The notes beneath the pieces are model-generated. The model was given only the letters and a program-made list of their open reading frames with translations, did no database searches and was not told the DNA's origin. Shown here piece by piece: positions 6,813-11,013 of a stretch of DNA of 11,013 nt (position 1 is its first letter; each line of letters starts with the position of its first letter). The translations under genes and the position numbers were made by a program. This DNA comes from CAYOXX01 sp964408025 (GTDB lineage Bacteria; Acidobacteriota; DATKUA01), in NCBI GenBank assembly GCA_964408025.1, contig CAYOXX010000100.1:1-11013 (forward strand), given 5' to 3'.

Positions 6813-9392
6813 TCATCCGGCCGCCGCATTGGCTTCGATGCGGACGGCAACGGCGGTGATGTCGTCCTCGTACTCGGCGCCGCCGCAGTAGGTGTTCAGC
6901 TCTTCGGCCAGCGAGAAGAGCAGCGTGTCGGGGTCCTCCAGGCGATGGTCGTCCAGGACCCGCAGGAGGCGGTCGAAGCCGAATTCGTCGCCGGAGTCGC
7001 CGGCGGGCCGCGCCTCGACAACGCCGTCGGTGACGAAGACTACGGAATCTCCCGCCCGCAGGCGGCAGGAGGCCTCGCCGTAGTCGGATCGTTCCGAGGC
7101 CCCGGGCGGCAGCGGGTAGCCCTCCATCTCCAGGAAGCGCACCGGCCCCCGGGCCGGGACGATCACCGGCTCGGGCAGGCCGGCGTTGCTCCAGTGAACG
7201 GTTTTCGAGTCGAGGTCGAGCACGGCGAAGGTAACCGCCGCGAAGGAACGCGTGGCGGGGCTGCGGACGAGGTAGCGGTTGAGCCACTCCATGGCCTCCG
7301 GTACCGACTCGCTTTCCTCGGCGATGAGGCGCAGCGAGGATATCGTGGCCGCCATGTTGATGGCGCCGGCCACGCCCTTGCCGACGATGTCGCCGACGAT
7401 GATGCCGACCTTGCGCGGTCCGTACTCGGTGAAGGTGTAGAAGTCGCCGCCGACCTCCATGGCCGGGATGTTTAGGGCGGCGATGGAGACCCCCTCCAGC
7501 CGGGGAGGCGATGGCGGCAGCATGCTGCGCTGGATATCGCGGCCGATCTGCAGCTCGCGCTGGATTCTCTCTTTCTCGCCCGCGGCCTCGGCCAGGCGCA
7601 TATGCTCGATGCCGTGCGCCGCCTGGTCAGCCAGCAGGCCGAGCAGCTCGAGGTCCTCCATGCTGTAGGAGAGCTCGGAGCGCTTGCCGCCCAGGAAGAG
7701 CAAGCCGAGGACCTCCCCTTCGGCCTTCATCGGCAGGCAGAGGTCGGCGCCGAGGAGGTCGAGCACGCCCTTGTCCGCTTGGGCGGCCGAGTAGTTATTT
7801 TCTTCCATCTCGCGCCGGCCCAGGAAGAGCGTGCCGCGGTCGAAGTGGCCCCGCAGTATCGCTGTCGCCTCGGCATCCAGCTCTGTCGGAGCCGGAGTCT
7901 TGGGGACTGCGTGCGCTACTTCCGCCGTCCCGTCCTCCCGTATCAGGGCGATGGCGATGCTGCGCGGGTGAAATAGTTGCTCGATGTTTTCGCTCACGAT
8001 GCCGAGCATCCGCTCCCGGTCTCCGGCCTGGTCGAGAACCGAGGTGAGCTGACGCAGCGCCTGGCGGTAGTTATACTTCTCGCGGTAGAAGCGGCGGTCG
8101 ACGAACTCCTGCACCCGACGCTTGAGCCTGCCCACTGTGGCGCCGACGACCATGGCCCAGATGGCGATGGAGACCATCTGCACGGCTGGATTGCGGTAAT
8201 ACAGTGAGAGTATTCCCTCCCGGACGGATAACTCCGGTACCAGGTTTTGCAGCAGAAGCGGCAGGCCGAAGACGAGCGCGAAGGCGAGGCCTGTTGCCAG
8301 CAGGACGGCGCCGGTCACTAGCGCATAAATCAGGCCGCGCCGGAAGATCAGCTCCATCTGCATGGCGCGGTGGCGGACGATGGCATAGAAATATGCTATC
8401 GGAGTGATGCTGAAGGAGACGATAAGCAACCACGTCAAATAGGGGATTTGTAAGTTCAAAACGAGGACTATGAAACCAGTGGCTAAGAAGAATCCTAGTG
8501 GAACGGCGGTTCCGAAGACGATCCAGCGTATGCGGCGCTTTTCCGTCCTCTCGACCGTGCGTAAATAAGTCGTAAGAAGCACTGTAAGCGTCAGTCCAAA
8601 GTAGAATATCAGGTAAGTAAGCAATATCAATTGGAGCGAGTCGACGAACGCGAATAGGCCCGTGAAACTGTAATATCCTTGTTGCAAGAAATAAGAGCCG
8701 ATGATGGTCAAGAAGAGAAGGATGGGAATCGTGTAGAGAGTGGCGACGAGCCAACGCTTCTTTGCCATCCGGCGGGGGCGAGGAAAGAGGAGCGCGAAAT
8801 GTAGGGCTACGGCAAACAGAATGACAAACTGAAGGATTCCAAAGAAGACAATGATAACGACTCCCGGGTCGAAGAAATCCAGGAGCCGGTTCCTCTCGAT
8901 GATAATACTGCCCATCAGGAGGGAGAATATTCCCCAGGCATTAGCGGCCTGATATTGCGGGCGGGCGAAGAAGACCCACGATCCCATCGAAATATATAGA
9001 AGTCCCACAACAGCATAGGCCAGGTGGGTGAGCCTGAACGGCCGCAGACCACTGTGCAGAACAATATCTGAGACCTCGTCTCCTCGCCGGACCTCAAGGC
9101 GGACGCTGTCGGAGTATTGCATCTCTCTTATCAGGGCGGCGGTATCCTCCTCGGTCCTGACCGGATTGCCGTTGTAGCCGAGGATGGCGTCGCCCCTATG
9201 CAGTCCGGCGCGCTCGGCGGCGCTGTCGGCAGGAACCCTGATCAGCGTCGCCAGCCCGGACTCATCGTCGAATCCGGCATAAATTCCATACCACGGCGAA
9301 GAGTGGTAAAAGAGTATGTACCAGATGCTGGAGAGTAGGCAGATTGACGCCAGGACGGCGAACAGCAGCTTCTTTAGCGAACCAGTTGCCAT
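6813..9392 (-). CDS. Membrane PDZ-GAF-PP2C (SpoIIE/RsbU-type) serine phosphatase, copy B
   Basis: 859 residues from ATG 9392; the frame extends to 9437 but the extra residues have no counterpart in copy A. Domain order matches copy A: TM (8-30), PDZ-like (33-110; RVPADSAAERAGLHRGDAIL, YNGNPVRTEED), multi-spanning region (121-423), GAF-like (453-597), linker helix (612-630), PP2C/SpoIIE (626-853). Catalytic aspartates are D650 (GGDFYTF), D668 (GDIVGKGVAGA), D789 (VTDGVVEA) and D843/D844 (EDDITAV). It is closest to the ferritin-like gene, so it is probably the parental position, with copy A the outcome of tandem duplication. The C-terminal tail is five residues longer than in A (EANAAAG). Differences cluster in the membrane spans, GAF pocket (HFDRGTLFLGRREMEENNYS) and GAF-PP2C junction, which would allow the copies to sense different inputs while feeding similar substrates. 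Expected role: partner-switching control of a sigma or other response. Confidence 0.92.
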   Translation of the reverse strand: MATGSLKKLLFAVLASICLLSSIWYILFYHSSPWYGIYAGFDDESGLATLIRVPADSAAERAGLHRGDAILGYNGNPVRTEEDTAALIREMQYSDSVRLEVRRGDEVSDIVLHSGLRPFRLTHLAYAVVGLLYISMGSWVFFARPQYQAANAWGIFSLLMGSIIIERNRLLDFFDPGVVIIVFFGILQFVILFAVALHFALLFPRPRRMAKKRWLVATLYTIPILLFLTIIGSYFLQQGYYSFTGLFAFVDSLQLILLTYLIFYFGLTLTVLLTTYLRTVERTEKRRIRWIVFGTAVPLGFFLATGFIVLVLNLQIPYLTWLLIVSFSITPIAYFYAIVRHRAMQMELIFRRGLIYALVTGAVLLATGLAFALVFGLPLLLQNLVPELSVREGILSLYYRNPAVQMVSIAIWAMVVGATVGRLKRRVQEFVDRRFYREKYNYRQALRQLTSVLDQAGDRERMLGIVSENIEQLFHPRSIAIALIREDGTAEVAHAVPKTPAPTELDAEATAILRGHFDRGTLFLGRREMEENNYSAAQADKGVLDLLGADLCLPMKAEGEVLGLLFLGGKRSELSYSMEDLELLGLLADQAAHGIEHMRLAEAAGEKERIQRELQIGRDIQRSMLPPSPPRLEGVSIAALNIPAMEVGGDFYTFTEYGPRKVGIIVGDIVGKGVAGAINMAATISSLRLIAEESESVPEAMEWLNRYLVRSPATRSFAAVTFAVLDLDSKTVHWSNAGLPEPVIVPARGPVRFLEMEGYPLPPGASERSDYGEASCRLRAGDSVVFVTDGVVEARPAGDSGDEFGFDRLLRVLDDHRLEDPDTLLFSLAEELNTYCGGAEYEDDITAVAVRIEANAAAG

Positions 9393-9444
9393 ATCGAGTA
9401 CTGCTAACGGTCTGAGCGGCCCGAACGAATTACACAATCAGGCC

Positions 9445-9466
9445 GGGCGGAACGTATTTTCCGCCC
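9445..9466. other. Perfect 8-bp inverted repeat in the phosphatase B leader
   Basis: GGGCGGAA (9445-9452) and TTCCGCCC (9459-9466) are perfect reverse complements around a 6-nt loop. It lies between the putative ECF-type -10 box (9478-9475) and ATG 9392, so it would be in the 5' leader of phosphatase B or act as a downstream operator. No T-run follows on either strand. The corresponding place in copy A (around 6600-6615) keeps related sequence but not the pairing. Confidence 0.5.
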
Positions 9467-9474
9467 TTAGTATA

Positions 9475-9500
9475 AACGCTTTCCCTACCGCCGTGGTTCC
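9475..9500 (-). promoter_or_regulatory. Possible ECF-sigma-type promoter of phosphatase copy B
   Basis: On the minus strand GGAACC (9500-9495), 16 nt, then CGTT (9478-9475). This fits the usual ECF -35 GGAAC and CGT-type -10 at standard spacing, about 85 nt upstream of ATG 9392. The equivalent pair upstream of copy A has the same 16-nt spacer. A TATACT (9474-9469) adjoins the -10 but has no housekeeping -35 at 16-18 nt. Confidence 0.45.
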
Positions 9501-9569
9501 GTGCAGCGGCCGCTACGGGCGGGCCGAGGGTGGAACTGTAACGGCGCCCCCGCCATTGCAGCGCGGCTA

Positions 9570-10100
9570 CTACGGCTCCTCCTCGAGGTTGAATTCGGGG
9601 ACCTGGAACCAGAAGCCGGTTTCCGTGATGTTGTCCAGCTCCGCCTGAATGATATCGAAGTGGGCTTCCTCCATCTCCATCAGCTTCCGGAAGGTCTTGC
9701 GGGCCGAAGGGTCGGTAGCCGTAGCGAGCTGGCTGCGGTAGAGCTCGATGCTGCGCCGCTCCTGGTCCAACGCGGCCTGGAGGGCCTGAACCTGATCGAT
9801 GCCTCTCTTGCCCTTGACGCGCACGTCACGTCCCAGCAGCTTCGGCACGACCCTCGCGACCAGGGATTTGCGCACCTCGATGTCGGCCCAGCGGCCGGAA
9901 AGCTCGAGATGGGATAGCGCCTTCTCGAGCACCTCGAAGTGCTCCAGCTCGTCGCGGGCGAGCAGGATGAACATGTTCTTGCCTGTCTCGTCCCCGGTCT
10001 GGTGCGCGAAGTTGAGGTACGTCTCGAGGCCGCGCTTCTCCGTCTCCATTGCCAGCTTCAGCGCTTCCAGGTCCGAGCCGGCGCCGCTGTCCTTGGACAT
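9570..10100 (-). CDS. Rubrerythrin/ferritin-like diiron protein
   Basis: 176 residues from ATG 10100, chosen over an upstream in-frame start at 10181 because a clear SD (GGAGG, seven bases before ATG) precedes it and the upstream extension is not ferritin-like. The four-helix-bundle diiron pattern is visible: a helix with METEKRGLETY (E19/E21), ARDELEHFEVLEKAL (E51xxH54), LDQERRSIELYRSQL (E114) and MEMEEAHFDIIQAEL (E144xxH147). The C-terminus FWFQVPEFNLEEEP is typical of rubrerythrin-like proteins. There is no C-terminal rubredoxin domain (no CxxC pairs). Family members reduce hydrogen peroxide or store and oxidise iron; without rubredoxin the electron donor must be separate, so the exact activity is uncertain. 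Phosphatase B follows on the same strand after 177 nt, and dnaK is divergent upstream, which suggests oxidative or general stress regulation. A partial copy of its 3' end lies at 6707-6796. Confidence 0.88.
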   Translation of the reverse strand: MSKDSGAGSDLEALKLAMETEKRGLETYLNFAHQTGDETGKNMFILLARDELEHFEVLEKALSHLELSGRWADIEVRKSLVARVVPKLLGRDVRVKGKRGIDQVQALQAALDQERRSIELYRSQLATATDPSARKTFRKLMEMEEAHFDIIQAELDNITETGFWFQVPEFNLEEEP

Positions 10101-10131
10101 CTCCGCTCCTCCAATCGGTTTCAGTTGTAGT

Positions 10132-10161
10132 ATGGTATCGCTATGTTGCGGACTCTGTAAA
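10132..10161 (-). promoter_or_regulatory. Possible housekeeping promoter of the ferritin-like gene
   Basis: Minus strand TTTACA (10161-10156), 18 nt, TACCAT (10137-10132), about 30 nt upstream of ATG 10100. The -35 is a 5/6 match; the -10 matches only at key positions. It is a weak candidate supported mainly by position in the divergent intergenic region. Confidence 0.35.
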
Positions 10162-10186
10162 CAGGCGACCAACGCACTCAAAAAAA

Positions 10187-10207
10187 CTTGACATATAGCC
10201 GCTCAAA
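10187..10207. promoter_or_regulatory. HAIR-like (HspR-type) inverted repeat overlapping the dnaK promoter
   Basis: CTTGACA, 7 nt, GCTCAAA. The HspR operator HAIR is CTTGAGT-N7-ACTCAAG; both half-sites here match at 5 of 7 positions and the N7 spacing is exact. It covers the -35 box and spacer of the putative dnaK promoter, the right place for a repressor. HspR/HAIR control of dnaK operons is established in several phyla. No hspR gene is in the window; it often lies further downstream in dnaK operons. Confidence 0.45.
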
Positions 10208-10216
10208 TCTTATCTT
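10188..10216 (+). promoter_or_regulatory. Putative sigma-70-type promoter of dnaK
   Basis: A perfect -35 TTGACA (10188-10193), exactly 17 nt, then TATCTT (10211-10216) as -10 (4/6). It lies 62 nt upstream of the dnaK ATG. No CIRCE element or sigma-32-type boxes were seen in this interval. Confidence 0.65.
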
Positions 10217-10278
10217 GTATGAGGACTAAGGATCCGAGGGGCAGGGGCCCCGGTTCATTACACTGGAGGTAAAGCGGA

Positions 10279-11013
10279 ATGAGCAAAGTGATCGGCATCG
10301 ACTTGGGCACCACCTACAGCGTGGTCGCGGTGATGGAGGGCGGCGAGCCGACCGTGATCGCCAATCCCGAGGGCAGCCGCACCACCCCGTCGGTTGTGGC
10401 CTTCACCAAGAAGGGGGAGCGCCTGGTGGGCCAGGTTGCCAAACGCCAGGCCGTAACCAACCCCGAGAACACCGTCTACTCGATCAAGCGCTTCATGGGC
10501 CGGCGCATCGGCGAGGTGAGCGAGGAGCAGAAGATGGTGCCGTTCAAGATCAAGGCGGGGCCGAACCAGGACGTCCGCGTCCTGGCGCAGGGCAAGGACT
10601 ACAGCCCGCCGGAGATCGGCGCCATGGTGCTGCAGAAGCTCAAGACCGCCGCCGAGGAGTACCTGGGCGAGAAGGTCGAGCGGGCTGTGATCACCGTGCC
10701 GGCCTACTTCAACGACTCGCAGCGCCAGGCGACCAAGGACGCCGGCAAGATAGCCGGTCTCAAGGTCGAGCGTCTGGTCAACGAGCCGACCGCCGCGGCG
10801 CTGGCCTACGGTCTGGACAAGAAGAAGGACGAGACGATCGCGGTCTTCGACTTCGGTGGCGGCACCGTCGACATCTCGATCCTCGAGGTGGGCGAGGGTG
10901 TCGTGGAGGTCAAGAGCACCAACGTCGACACCCACCTGGGCGGCGACAACCTCGACCAGCGGGTTATCGATTGGATGATCGCGGAGTTCAAGCGCGACCA
11001 GGGTATCGACCTG
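10279..11013 (+). CDS. dnaK: Molecular chaperone DnaK (Hsp70), N-terminal 245 residues (3' truncated by window)
   Basis: ATG 10279 is preceded by GGAGG (10265-10269) nine bases upstream. The visible 245 residues cover most of the actin-like ATPase domain: VIGIDLGTTYSVVAV (phosphate 1), NPEGSRTTPSVVAF, AVITVPAYFNDSQRQATKDA (connect 1), VNEPTAAALAYGLD, and VFDFGGGTVDISIL (phosphate 2; most homologues read DLGGGTFDVS). The NTHLGGDNLD-type segment appears as VDTHLGGDNLDQRVIDWM. DnaK binds exposed hydrophobic stretches and cycles with DnaJ and GrpE in the cytoplasm; neither partner is visible here and the gene runs off the window. It is divergent from the ferritin-like gene and carries a good -35/-10 pair with a HAIR-like repeat, which suggests heat-shock control by an HspR-type repressor. 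Identity is certain. Confidence 0.98.
   Translation, partial: MSKVIGIDLGTTYSVVAVMEGGEPTVIANPEGSRTTPSVVAFTKKGERLVGQVAKRQAVTNPENTVYSIKRFMGRRIGEVSEEQKMVPFKIKAGPNQDVRVLAQGKDYSPPEIGAMVLQKLKTAAEEYLGEKVERAVITVPAYFNDSQRQATKDAGKIAGLKVERLVNEPTAAALAYGLDKKKDETIAVFDFGGGTVDISILEVGEGVVEVKSTNVDTHLGGDNLDQRVIDWMIAEFKRDQGIDL

Larger units (their letters stand above)
6813..9643 (-). repeat. Tandem duplication, unit B (partner: 3978-6796)
   Basis: Contains phosphatase B, its spacer and the intact 3' end of the ferritin-like gene. Because here the ferritin sequence continues into a complete gene, this unit keeps the original left junction and unit A is the inserted or derived copy. The two phosphatase genes end differently (B has 15 extra nt), so the duplication endpoint lies close to the stop codons. 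Confidence 0.86.

Noticed and set aside
10160..10278. CIRCE (HrcA) operator upstream of dnaK
   Set aside because: A GCACTC at 10174-10179 recalls half of CIRCE, but the required N9 and matching GAGTGC half are missing.
10258..10935. A 225-aa open frame antisense to dnaK
   Set aside because: Long antisense frames opposite dnaK are a well-known consequence of its codon bias; there is no SD or domain signal here.

Overview
The window looks like chromosomal DNA from a high-GC, probably Gram-negative-type or candidate-phylum bacterium. The clues are GC-rich codon use, GTG and TTG starts, membrane PDZ/SpoIIE phosphatases, a CHAT protease domain and an ECF sigma factor. Large phosphatases of this kind are familiar from Acidobacteriota, Gemmatimonadota and related uncultured lineages, but the phylum cannot be fixed from the sequence alone. 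No rRNA, tRNA, CRISPR array or insertion sequence was seen.

Layout. (1) Bases 2-730 (+): the 3' end of a CHAT-domain (caspase-like) gene. It converges on and overlaps by 44 nt (2) a minus-strand gene group reading 3406 to 687: a 70-aa protein with a strong Shine-Dalgarno (SD), a 333-aa multi-pass membrane protein with a coiled coil and a C-terminal excisionase/MerR-like helix-turn-helix, an ECF sigma factor broken by one in-frame TAG codon, and an unrecognised 271-aa protein directly downstream of the sigma. (3) Bases 3407-3977: an AT-richer intergenic region with an imperfect hairpin and no convincing gene. (4) Bases 3978-9392 (-): two tandem paralogous sensor phosphatases (TM-PDZ-multiTM-GAF-PP2C/SpoIIE, 855 and 859 aa). 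(5) Bases 9570-10100 (-): a rubrerythrin/ferritin-like diiron protein. (6) Bases 10101-10278: a divergent regulatory region. (7) Bases 10279-11013 (+): the 5' part of dnaK.

The two phosphatases arose by a tandem duplication with a period of about 2,850 bp. The duplicated unit carried the last ~90 bp of the ferritin-like gene, and that remnant is still readable between the two phosphatase genes. The spacer upstream of each phosphatase has exactly the same length in both copies. It has diverged strongly, yet a GAAC / CGT(C/T) pair spaced like an ECF-sigma promoter survives in each at nearly the same place.

Taken together the window reads as a stress-signalling neighbourhood: envelope-sensing phosphatases of the RsbU type, an oxidative-stress/iron protein, a chaperone under a possible HspR-type operator, and a sigma factor/CHAT locus. 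That the sigma factor ever drove the phosphatase promoters is inference only. No RsbV (STAS) or RsbW (anti-sigma kinase) partner is encoded here.
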